From Maribacter sp. MJ134 (GTDB lineage Bacteria > Bacteroidota > Bacteroidia > Flavobacteriales > Flavobacteriaceae): a stretch of DNA of 64,000 nt. Positions 33,103-40,865 of the stretch are shown here, piece after piece. Below the pieces are notes generated by a model. That model was not told the DNA's origin, searched no databases, and worked only from the letters and a program-made list of their open reading frames with translations. Within the stretch, counting starts at the first letter, position 1. Each line of letters opens with the position of its first letter. The DNA lies in NCBI RefSeq assembly GCF_003970695.1, contig NZ_CP034570.1, forward strand, positions 434,001 to 498,000, written 5' to 3'. The translations under genes were made by a program, and so were the position numbers.

Positions 33103-35553
33103 TTAATTGATCATGAATATGGCGTTGGCAAAGAATAGTTTTCCATTTTCCCAAAACCCTCGAAACAATGGATTATCAACCATATAAACAACTTGACCTC
33201 TTCCTATATTTTCGGTTCCAAAAATCAGTGTTTCCGCAATTTTCTTTTGAGCCTCGCTCCCTGCAAAACCAGAAACCGGTTTGTTCGCGTTCTCATTAAG
33301 ATATACCGCGCTGCCACCGTCTAAATAATTAAAGGCGGTATTACCGAGTTTTAGGGTATAGTAAGTATTGCCATAACCGTATGCTAAGGGGTGTGTAGGG
33401 TCTACCGTAGCTTTAAAGATTGCGCCGGTGATAGCCGTTTTAATGCGTTCTCTTTGATTGTTTTCAAAAGCTTCAAGATTTACCGTGGTGTCTTTAGGTG
33501 TTTCTTTTTCCTTGATGCTAAAACTATCACTTTTAGCTAAGGCGTTTACGGACCCGCCCATGGCGATTAACCTACCACCGGCTTTAACCCAATCCGTGAT
33601 TTTTTCGGTAATGTTCTTCTTTAAGAAACTGCGATATCCCCATCCGTCAGGAAGAATTAAAATGTCATAGTCGGATAAATCTACACGACTAAAGTAGCTT
33701 TCGTCCAAAACGGATAATGGGTAGTTGAGCTGTTGTTCAAAATAATGCCATACTTCGCCAAAACGGAGTGTAGCGGTCGGTTCACCGGATAATACGGCAA
33801 CTTTTACATCTGGTACAACGCCGACGTATCTAGAGCCAAAGTCTTTTCCACTCTCTACAAAACCGGTAGTTGTGGGTTGGAGCCGTTTAGAAAATTTAAT
33901 AGATGCCTCATTTAAAATTTCACTAAAGTCGGTTATGTTTTTATTGTCCGTTTTAGTAATGATAAGACTTCCTCTTTTGTGTTCAATCCCGTCTAACATA
34001 AAGGGTTTGTGAGCATAACGCACCCGTATTTTTTGCTTGAGCAATTCCGCAAGAAATTTAGCATCGTTCATGGCATTCCAATCGGTAATGTAGGCATAGC
34101 TATCCGGCGTTGCTATCCCAAAGCTTCCTACGGTATTCGTAGCCGTATTTTTCTGAATGCCGGTCTCTGTTGCCAATGCATCCAAGCCATAGGCATAGGG
34201 TAGGGACCAAGCGGTTATATCATAGGTAACCGAATCACTTAATTTTGCTTTAGGCTCAAATAGTACCTTCACCAAAGTTCCCTTAGCTTGGTCTGTTGAA
34301 ACGACCAGACTTTTGGTCGATGCCTTCATAGCGCCTATTTTCCCTGTCGCATAGTCATATCCTTTATATGTTGTATTGGAGGCATAACCGAACTCGATTT
34401 CATGCTGTTTTAACAGGTTGGTCAGCGCATTCAATTTATCCTGGTTTCCGTTGAGCACATAGTTTTTGTACTTGAAGTCCTTGTCCTGATAGAATTTCTT
34501 GAATTCATCATTCAATTTTGCCACATTATTACTTGCCACCTCCACAGTGGAAAGTCCGGTAGTGTGGTGATGAGAAATTCGGTCTTTCAACGTAAGGGTG
34601 TCCCCAATACTGGTTTTAATACCGAGACCCGCTCTACCGCTTCCTCCCTGTTCATAGGTCATGCCAATACCACCGTTATAGGTTGGATAGGTATCTCCGT
34701 AGCTGGGATATAACAAGTCAAACGATTCTTTGGTAAAGTAAAACCATCCGTTTTCATCAAAATATTTTGCATGGTTTTTACCGATAGTTACCTGAAACGC
34801 TCGTTGAAAATCAGTGATCACCTCATGATAAGGTTCGGCCGCGGGGGCGAAATAATAAGGACTATCTACACCTTGTTCATGAAAATCTACGTGCACATGG
34901 GGTAGCCATTTGTTAAACTGTTTCAGTCTTTGTTGACTTTCTACCTGTGTGAGCCATGCCCAATCCCTGTTAAGGTCGAACATGTAATGGTTGCTGCGAC
35001 CACTCCACCAACCTTCATGGTGTTCTTTGCTGTTGGGATCAACCGTATTTGGGCTGTTTTTATACTGGTTGTACCAATTTACATACCGATCCCTACCGTC
35101 TGGATTAATACAGGGGTCCATAATGACGATGGTATTTTCTAAATAGTCGCTCTTACGGGTGAGTAAATCATAAATGGTCTGCATGGATGCTTCCGTGCTA
35201 ACACTTTCGTTACCGTGAACATTATAACTAAGCCATACGATGGCTTTATCCGATGCTCCCTCTCCACTGGTGCTTTTTAGATGCTCTAACCGAATACGCT
35301 CTAGATTTTCAATATTATTCGCTGAGGAAATATATGCTAATAATAAAGGTCTTCTTTCATTGGTTTTCCCATACTGCATTAATTGCATCCTGTCCGGCGA
35401 TGCCCCGACAAGATATTCGTAGTAGTCTACTACTTGATGGTGTCTTGTAAACTGGCTTCCAAGTTCATAACCCAAAAATTCTGAAGGGGATTGTAGCTGC
35501 GCAATTGATAAAATAGGTAGTAGAAATAGGAGGGAACGTAAAATTTTAACCAT
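33103..35553 (-). CDS. Exported M14-family zinc carboxypeptidase
   Basis: An 816-residue protein with a signal peptide (~1-18). The M14 catalytic domain spans ~25-340: zinc ligands His113 and Glu116 (NVHGNESVS), the third His within HVHVDFHEQG (~219-228), substrate-binding NPDGRDRY and FDLNRDWAW, and TYEQGGSGRAG with the candidate general-base Glu. The ~450-residue C-terminal part includes a GATase-like/beta-galactosidase-A4-like domain (ILPDGWGYRSFLKKNITEK, VKAGGRLIAMGG). Likely degrades peptides in the periplasm or outside. Confidence 0.9.
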   Translation of the reverse strand: MVKILRSLLFLLPILSIAQLQSPSEFLGYELGSQFTRHHQVVDYYEYLVGASPDRMQLMQYGKTNERRPLLLAYISSANNIENLERIRLEHLKSTSGEGASDKAIVWLSYNVHGNESVSTEASMQTIYDLLTRKSDYLENTIVIMDPCINPDGRDRYVNWYNQYKNSPNTVDPNSKEHHEGWWSGRSNHYMFDLNRDWAWLTQVESQQRLKQFNKWLPHVHVDFHEQGVDSPYYFAPAAEPYHEVITDFQRAFQVTIGKNHAKYFDENGWFYFTKESFDLLYPSYGDTYPTYNGGIGMTYEQGGSGRAGLGIKTSIGDTLTLKDRISHHHTTGLSTVEVASNNVAKLNDEFKKFYQDKDFKYKNYVLNGNQDKLNALTNLLKQHEIEFGYASNTTYKGYDYATGKIGAMKASTKSLVVSTDQAKGTLVKVLFEPKAKLSDSVTYDITAWSLPYAYGLDALATETGIQKNTATNTVGSFGIATPDSYAYITDWNAMNDAKFLAELLKQKIRVRYAHKPFMLDGIEHKRGSLIITKTDNKNITDFSEILNEASIKFSKRLQPTTTGFVESGKDFGSRYVGVVPDVKVAVLSGEPTATLRFGEVWHYFEQQLNYPLSVLDESYFSRVDLSDYDILILPDGWGYRSFLKKNITEKITDWVKAGGRLIAMGGSVNALAKSDSFSIKEKETPKDTTVNLEAFENNQRERIKTAITGAIFKATVDPTHPLAYGYGNTYYTLKLGNTAFNYLDGGSAVYLNENANKPVSGFAGSEAQKKIAETLIFGTENIGRGQVVYMVDNPLFRGFWENGKLFFANAIFMIN

Positions 35554-35725
35554 GTGATATTTTTAAAATCGAAAGTTTCCAAATCTAACAAATTATTGTT
35601 GAAAATTGTCCTGTGAGAACTGCTTTTTAACGAGTAATCAAAAATTTATTTGTTAAGGTAATTAACGTATTTTTAGGAACTCTAAAACAGGAGAGTTTTA
35701 TATTTACCTTCATTTTTGTTCTTCT

Positions 35726-37327
35726 ATGGATATTGACTGTTTACCCTTTAAAGAGACCGGCTACTTTTCAAATTTAATCTGTGACTATATTGAGGCGGAT
35801 AAGAAGATTAAGATGCTCTACAACAACTTTCCGGACAGAGCAGGTTTCCAAAAACAGTTAAAAGAAAAAGGGGCGAACTTTCCCCAAGAAAATAGAGCTA
35901 TTTTAAAGGAAGCGTTATTACATCAATATAAAGATTTTAATGTTTCCGATAGCACCTTACATCATATCAACAGTTTAAAGGAATCTTCAACGTTCACTAT
36001 TGTAACGGGACATCAGTTAAACCTCTTTACGGGACCTTTATATTTTTTGTACAAAATCATAGCCACTATAAATCTCGCAGAACAGTTAAAAAAAGACTTC
36101 CCTGATTCCAATTTCGTGCCTATCTATTGGATGGCCACGGAAGACCATGATTTTGATGAAATAAATTATTTTAATTTTCAAGGTAAGAAGCTTCAATGGA
36201 ACAAAGATGCCTCCGGAGCCGTTGGTCATTTAGGTACCGAAGGTTTAGATGAGGTATTCAGGATTTTTGCTAGCCATTTAGGGAGTAGTAAGAATGCTCT
36301 GGAATTGAAGAACCTTTTTGAAAAAGCCTATTTAGAAAACGGGACACTAACAAATGCAACCCGTTTCTTAGCGAACGAATTATTTGGGGAATATGGTTTG
36401 GTTATCGTAGATGGTGACGACAGTAAGCTTAAACGGCTGCTAATTCCATACGCAAAAAAAGATATCCTAGAACAAAAAGCCCATTCCGAGGTTAGCAAGA
36501 CCATTAGTGCCATGGAAGGACTAAACGAGGGGTATCCCATACAGGTGAATCCTAGAGAAATTAATTATTTCTATTTGCACGAGGGCTTAAGAGAACGGAT
36601 TGTTGAACACAAGGATAGGTATGTGGTAAATGACACGGCTATTTCCTTTACGGAAGAAGAGCTCCTGAGAGAATTAGAAGGACATCCAGAGCGCTTTTCG
36701 CCAAACGTAATCGCCAGACCATTGTATCAAGAGGTGATATTGCCCAATCTCTGCTATATTGGCGGAGGCGGCGAAATTGCATATTGGTTGGAGCTCAAGA
36801 CAACTTTTGAAGCTATGCGGGTGCCTTTTCCTATTCTTCTACTAAGAAATTCGGCCTTGGTGATTTCAAAGAAACAGTTGAAAAAGTTGGATAAGATGCA
36901 ATTGTCCGTCAAGGATTTGTTTCTAAAGCAAAATAGCCTCATTAATAAAAAAATACGTGAAATATCGAATGTCGAAATCGATTTTACTTCACAAAAAGAA
37001 CTTTTGGAAAATCAATTTAAAGACTTGTATACCTTGGCCGAACAGACGGATAAATCTTTTTTAGGCGCCGTTAAGGCACAGGAGGTAAAACAAAAAAAAG
37101 GTCTTGACCATCTGGAAAAACGCCTGTTGAAGGCACAAAAAAGAAAATTGAAAGATCATGTCATTCGTATGACGGAAATACAGAACGAGCTCTTTCCAGG
37201 GAAATCTTTGCAAGAGCGTAATTTGAACTTTTCAGAACTTTTTTTGGAATACGGTGATGGTCTTATTCCCATGCTAAAGAATGCCTTACAGCCTTTACGT
37301 ATGGAGTTCACTGTTATTAGCCTATAG
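35726..37327 (+). CDS. bshC: Bacillithiol biosynthesis cysteine-adding enzyme BshC
   Basis: A 533-residue enzyme that adds cysteine to GlcN-malate in the last step of bacillithiol synthesis. Hallmarks are TGHQLNLFTGPLYFLYKI (~93-110), PIYWMATEDHDFDEINYF (~140-157), RPLYQEVILPNLCYIGGGGE (~332-351), and the C-terminal coiled-coil dimerisation region (~395-470). It shows that this organism uses bacillithiol as low-molecular-weight thiol, as known for many Bacteroidetes. Single gene; the BshA/BshB genes are not in the window. Confidence 0.96.
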   Translation: MDIDCLPFKETGYFSNLICDYIEADKKIKMLYNNFPDRAGFQKQLKEKGANFPQENRAILKEALLHQYKDFNVSDSTLHHINSLKESSTFTIVTGHQLNLFTGPLYFLYKIIATINLAEQLKKDFPDSNFVPIYWMATEDHDFDEINYFNFQGKKLQWNKDASGAVGHLGTEGLDEVFRIFASHLGSSKNALELKNLFEKAYLENGTLTNATRFLANELFGEYGLVIVDGDDSKLKRLLIPYAKKDILEQKAHSEVSKTISAMEGLNEGYPIQVNPREINYFYLHEGLRERIVEHKDRYVVNDTAISFTEEELLRELEGHPERFSPNVIARPLYQEVILPNLCYIGGGGEIAYWLELKTTFEAMRVPFPILLLRNSALVISKKQLKKLDKMQLSVKDLFLKQNSLINKKIREISNVEIDFTSQKELLENQFKDLYTLAEQTDKSFLGAVKAQEVKQKKGLDHLEKRLLKAQKRKLKDHVIRMTEIQNELFPGKSLQERNLNFSELFLEYGDGLIPMLKNALQPLRMEFTVISL

Positions 37328-37333
37328 TCAGTA

Positions 37334-37879
37334 TTAAGGAGTCATAAATTCCTCTACCCATTTTTCTCCCTCTTTGGAGTATTTAATCCGGATGTGGTTT
37401 GGTCTCTTTAGTTTTAGATACTCGATTTTATAAGGCTTTATTTCTATCATACAAAAATGATGCTCATCATCCATGTAGGTTACCAAATCAGGATTTTTGA
37501 TGACAGTTCCAGGAGCCTTTTTGGTAATGTAATCTTTGCGACTGTTGGGCTGTATGCCGTTCCAGTATTTTTTTAGAGTTTCAGGGTCTTCAATGATTCT
37601 AGCTTTCCCTTCTATTTTAAGTTGTAGCATCTTTTTGGGGTGATATAGGAGCAGGCTTACTTTGTTGTTCTCTTTAATATGTATCACTTTTTTAGAGCGT
37701 TTGTCCGTGAATATCGTAAGGTCTAGATTTTCGTTCAGCTTTCTCAAAACCACGGTTCTGAGTCTTGCCAAATGGTCCAATCCCACAGTAGCAAGGGTCA
37801 TATACCGAAAAGGATGCCCTTTTTTAGTTGTTCCTTTATGTAATTCCTCATTTAGCTCCTTCCAGAAAACCTGCTCCAT
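37334..37879 (-). CDS. Pyridoxamine 5'-phosphate oxidase-like flavin protein
   Basis: A 181-residue protein of the PNPOx-like split-barrel family. It shows FRYMTLATVG (~25-34), ARLRTVVLRKLNENLDLTIFTDKRSKK (FMN/phosphate contacts), LLLYHPKKMLQLKIEGKARII and YWNGIQPNSRKDYI. The C-terminal RLSPxR-like motif of true PdxH is not seen, so it is likelier a general FMN-binding reductase or stress protein. It converges on bshC with a 6-base gap. Confidence 0.85.
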   Translation of the reverse strand: MEQVFWKELNEELHKGTTKKGHPFRYMTLATVGLDHLARLRTVVLRKLNENLDLTIFTDKRSKKVIHIKENNKVSLLLYHPKKMLQLKIEGKARIIEDPETLKKYWNGIQPNSRKDYITKKAPGTVIKNPDLVTYMDDEHHFCMIEIKPYKIEYLKLKRPNHIRIKYSKEGEKWVEEFMTP

Positions 37880-37949
37880 GTTATACTTCTTTTAATAAAG
37901 TTAGAAAAAAACATAGGATTGGGTAGGGTTTTTTACAGCTAAGTTGTTC

Positions 37950-38058
37950 TATATATAAATTGCTATGAAAAATAAATTAGTATTCCGATAAAATACTAAA
38001 GTTAGGTTGGTTTTTGATTTTGATTAAAAAGCTCGGGGTGGTTCCCGAGCTTTTTTTT
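37950..38058 (+). ncRNA. Putative small RNA, copy 2 (ATTGCTATGAAAAA family)
   Basis: Core AATTGCTATGAAAAATAAA (37958-37976), then hairpin TTAGTATT / AATACTAA (37977-37984, 37992-37999), the GTTAGGTTGG stretch (38001-38010) and a terminator (GCTCGGG / CCCGAGC with eight Ts). The first stem differs in position from copies 1 and 3 (it follows the core rather than enclosing it). An 8-codon ORF (37965-37991, MKNKLVFR) begins in the core. It lies on the + strand between two - strand genes, so it is its own transcription unit. TATATAAAT at 37952 is a weak -7 candidate. Confidence 0.5.
38026..38058 (+). terminator. Terminator of small-RNA copy 2
   Basis: GCTCGGG / CCCGAGC stem (38031-38037 and 38044-38050), extended by A-T pairs, then TTTTTTTT. 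Confidence 0.85.
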
Positions 38059-38083
38059 AAACCCTAATTGTAAGGCATGTATG

Positions 38084-38091
38084 TATCTTAC
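38084..38091 (+). promoter_or_regulatory. Possible -7 box TATCTTAC of small-RNA copy 3
   Basis: TATCTTAC differs from TAnnTTTG in its last positions. It is 12 bases before the first stem of copy 3. Weak. Confidence 0.3.
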
Positions 38092-38103
38092 GACCAAGGA
38101 GAG

Positions 38104-38205
38104 GAATACGAATTGCTATGAAAAAGAGTAGTATTCAATTCCTAATCGTATTCGATTATTTGGTTGGTTGGATAGAAAGCCCGGTTGATTACCGGGCTTT
38201 TTTTT
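38104..38205 (+). ncRNA. Putative small RNA, copy 3 (ATTGCTATGAAAAA family)
   Basis: Stem arm GAATACGA (38104-38111) pairs perfectly with TCGTATTC (38146-38153). Inside, ATTG (38112-38115) pairs with CAAT (38136-38139), leaving the core CTATGAAAAAGAG in the loop. Then TTGGTTGGTTGG and a terminator (AAAGCCCGGT / ACCGGGCTTT, T-run). The architecture equals copy 1 with different stem bases, which argues for a conserved RNA structure. The frame from its ATG runs open through the terminator, so a conserved peptide is unlikely. Copies 2 and 3 are in tandem. Confidence 0.55.
38176..38205 (+). terminator. Terminator of small-RNA copy 3
   Basis: A perfect 10-bp stem AAAGCCCGGT / ACCGGGCTTT, loop TGATT, with the T-run reaching 38205. 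Confidence 0.88.
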
Positions 38206-38289
38206 AATACTGGTCAAGAATATTTTGTAGGAATCAATTCAAGAATATGTATATCAGCTAAATAAGATATTTTATTTCAATGAATACAT

Positions 38290-39015
38290 TTAGTCTACCC
38301 TATAGTCCAATTTCATGGTGATAGACGCCGTTTTCTTTTTGGATGTGGTATTATAGGCTCCGCCCCAAGAGTAATCTTCACCGGAATTTTGACCTGTTAT
38401 CTGAAAAACGCCCATTCGCGCAGAAGATAAGTCGCCTAATCTACTCCCCGAATTTTCTGCAATTTTCTCAGCTCTTATCCTGGCATCTTCCGTTGCTTTG
38501 GAAATCATCTCTATTTTTAAATCCGCCAGCTTGGTATAGTAATAGCGGGGAGGGAAAGAGTTGAACTGAACGCCTCTGTTCAAAAGCTCTGTAATCTCTC
38601 TAGACACTTGTTCAATAAGCGCTACATTGGGTGATTCTATTTTAATGGACTGGGTTAATTGGTAACCTCTAAAAATACTACCGACATAATTACCATTGTC
38701 GTATTTGTTATCTCTCGTTTCCGTAGTCTGTACGCTATTAAAAATGATGTTTTCTTCTTTTATACCTTTTGACACTAGGTAATCCCTGACGACAGCTTTA
38801 TCTATGTTTAACTGCTCAAATGCTGATTTTAACACCGTATTGTTTGCGGAAAACTTCCCCTCCCAAACAATGAGGTCCGATGTAAAATTTTCGTTTCCAA
38901 GACCCGTCACGGAAATAATCTGCGGCGGACTAGCTCTTTTGATATAGGCGTTTCCAAGAAAATAGGCGGCGATTACTATGGCGGCACCGAAGATAATTGA
39001 CGAAATATATTTCAT
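38290..39015 (-). CDS. SIMPL (DUF541) domain protein
   Basis: A 241-residue protein with an N-terminal membrane anchor or signal (residues ~5-22). SIMPL/DUF541 features are ISVTGLGNENFTSDLIVWEGKF (~34-55), the KAVVRDYLVSKGIKEENI repeat region, YQLTQSIKIES, and MISKATEDARIRAEKIAENSG (~174-194). The family is exported, forms oligomers in some species, and its role is unclear. Transcribed alone. Confidence 0.88.
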   Translation of the reverse strand: MKYISSIIFGAAIVIAAYFLGNAYIKRASPPQIISVTGLGNENFTSDLIVWEGKFSANNTVLKSAFEQLNIDKAVVRDYLVSKGIKEENIIFNSVQTTETRDNKYDNGNYVGSIFRGYQLTQSIKIESPNVALIEQVSREITELLNRGVQFNSFPPRYYYTKLADLKIEMISKATEDARIRAEKIAENSGSRLGDLSSARMGVFQITGQNSGEDYSWGGAYNTTSKKKTASITMKLDYRVD

Positions 39016-39332
39016 AGATTTTGTTTAAGCTGTGTGATAAAAATAGTGAAAACCCTACAATATGGTTCTGTAATACCTAATACTCTAGGTATGTACGTAA
39101 GAAGTCACCTAGACGGTCGTTATGTACAAAAAAAATAGTAGCTGTTACCATGAAAGTTATGTCAGGCTTGTAATTTTACATACGTGTTGAAAACATGACG
39201 CTTGGGGACGGTATGGGGTTTTGCAGGCTAGTGGTTCATCTAGTTGACAGCGATGTGGTTTATTGTTAAAAACCTGTTGTAAATATCTCAAAAGAACGCT
39301 ACATCAAATTTTCGATTTTCCTATTTTTGCCC
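39016..39332. other. Intergenic region upstream of guaA
   Basis: About 315 bases between divergent genes. It holds a 7-bp hairpin ATACCTA-ATACTC-TAGGTAT (39073-39092) and the guaA -7 box at its right end. No ORF and no riboswitch fold I can name (a purine aptamer core was not found). Confidence 0.4.
39322..39329 (+). promoter_or_regulatory. -7 box TATTTTTG immediately before guaA
   Basis: A perfect TAnnTTTG box that ends only 3 bases before the guaA ATG (39333). With the usual 4-8 bases to the start of transcription, the mRNA would begin at or beyond the ATG. Confidence 0.5.
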
Positions 39333-40865
39333 ATGCAAAATAAAGTCCTGATTCTAGATTTCGGTTCTCAGTATACCCAACTCATTGGTAGACGCGTTCG
39401 AGAGCTGAATATTTTCTCTGAAATAAAACCTTTTAACAAACCACCGGCAGCCCTTTCTGAATACAAAGCGGTGATACTTTCGGGTTCTCCCTATTCCGTT
39501 AGGGCCGATGATGCTCCGCATCCCGATTTGTCTCAAATTCGTGGCAAGAAACCCTTGTTGGGTGTTTGCTATGGCGCACAGTATCTAGCTCATTTCAATG
39601 GCGGGAATGTTGAAAAATCGAATACAAGAGAATATGGTCGGGCAAATTTGTCTAAAGTGGATAGCAATTCCCCGTTTTTAGCCAAAATAGGTACGGGCAG
39701 TCAGGTTTGGATGAGCCATGCGGATACGATTAAAAAACTACCCGAAAATACTACCCTATTGGCTAGTACCAATGATGTTGAGAATGCCGCTTTTAAGTTT
39801 GATGGTGAAGATACGTATGGAATTCAGTTTCATCCAGAAGTGTATCATACTACGGATGGTAAACAATTATTGGAGAATTTTCTAGTTCATATTGCAGGGG
39901 TGGCACAAACTTGGACACCGGACGCTTTTGTAGAAACCACGGTGGCGGAGTTAAAAGAAAAGATCGGGGATGAAAAGGTGATATTAGGCTTGTCCGGTGG
40001 AGTAGACTCCTCTGTGGCCGCGGTACTACTGCATAAGGCAATTGGCACTAATCTGCATTGTATTTTTGTAAACAATGGTTTGCTTCGTAAGAACGAGTTT
40101 GGCGATGTGCTGAAACAGTACGAGGGCATGGGCCTCAATGTTAAAGGAGTAGATGCTTCGGCACGCTTTTTGGATGATTTGGAAGGAGAGTCTGACCCAG
40201 AGACGAAGCGTAAAACCATAGGAAGAGTGTTCGTTGAGGTTTTTGATGATGAATCGCACAAGGTAGATAACGCCAAATGGTTGGCGCAAGGAACAATTTA
40301 TCCGGATGTCATTGAGTCTGTTTCGGCAACCGGCGGACCTTCGGCGACAATAAAAAGTCATCACAATGTTGGTGGTCTTCCGGATTATATGAAGTTAAAA
40401 GTAGTGGAGCCTTTAAAAATGTTGTTCAAGGACGAAGTGCGTAGGGTAGGTGCCAGTTTAGGAATAGACAAAGCCTTGTTAGGACGGCATCCATTTCCGG
40501 GTCCTGGTTTGGCAATTCGAATTCTAGGGGATATTACCAGGGATAAAGTGGCCATATTACAAGAAGTAGACCATATATTTATTAATGGATTACGTGAGTG
40601 GGGATTGTACGATAAGGTCTGGCAGGCTGGTGCTATGTTATTGCCTGTCAATAGCGTGGGAGTTATGGGAGACGAGCGAACTTATGAAAAATGTGTAGCT
40701 TTACGAGCTGTCGAAAGTACAGATGGCATGACCGCAGATTGGGTAAATTTACCATATGAGTTTTTGCAAAAAACATCAAATGATATCATTAATAAAGTCC
40801 CTGGAGTGAATCGTGTCGTATATGATATAAGTTCCAAACCACCAGCAACGATAGAATGGGAATAA
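39333..40865 (+). CDS. guaA: GMP synthase (glutamine-hydrolysing)
   Basis: A 510-residue enzyme converting XMP to GMP. Class I amidotransferase domain with nucleophile Cys79 ([11 protein letters not shown]) and the HPE pair (QFHPEVYHT). ATP-pyrophosphatase domain with [10 protein letters not shown]-terminal dimerisation domain ending [18 protein letters not shown], the family signature. ATG 39333 is preferred to the TTG at 39327. The stop overlaps the start of the LysM gene (TAATG). Confidence 0.97.
   Translation: MQNKVLILDFGSQYTQLIGRRVRELNIFSEIKPFNKPPAALSEYKAVILSGSPYSVRADDAPHPDLSQIRGKKPLLGVCYGAQYLAHFNGGNVEKSNTREYGRANLSKVDSNSPFLAKIGTGSQVWMSHADTIKKLPENTTLLASTNDVENAAFKFDGEDTYGIQFHPEVYHTTDGKQLLENFLVHIAGVAQTWTPDAFVETTVAELKEKIGDEKVILGLSGGVDSSVAAVLLHKAIGTNLHCIFVNNGLLRKNEFGDVLKQYEGMGLNVKGVDASARFLDDLEGESDPETKRKTIGRVFVEVFDDESHKVDNAKWLAQGTIYPDVIESVSATGGPSATIKSHHNVGGLPDYMKLKVVEPLKMLFKDEVRRVGASLGIDKALLGRHPFPGPGLAIRILGDITRDKVAILQEVDHIFINGLREWGLYDKVWQAGAMLLPVNSVGVMGDERTYEKCVALRAVESTDGMTADWVNLPYEFLQKTSNDIINKVPGVNRVVYDISSKPPATIEWE

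Noticed and set aside
39016-39332. Guanine/purine riboswitch upstream of guaA
   Set aside because: No recognisable purine aptamer core, and a perfect -7 box sits only 3 bases before the ATG.
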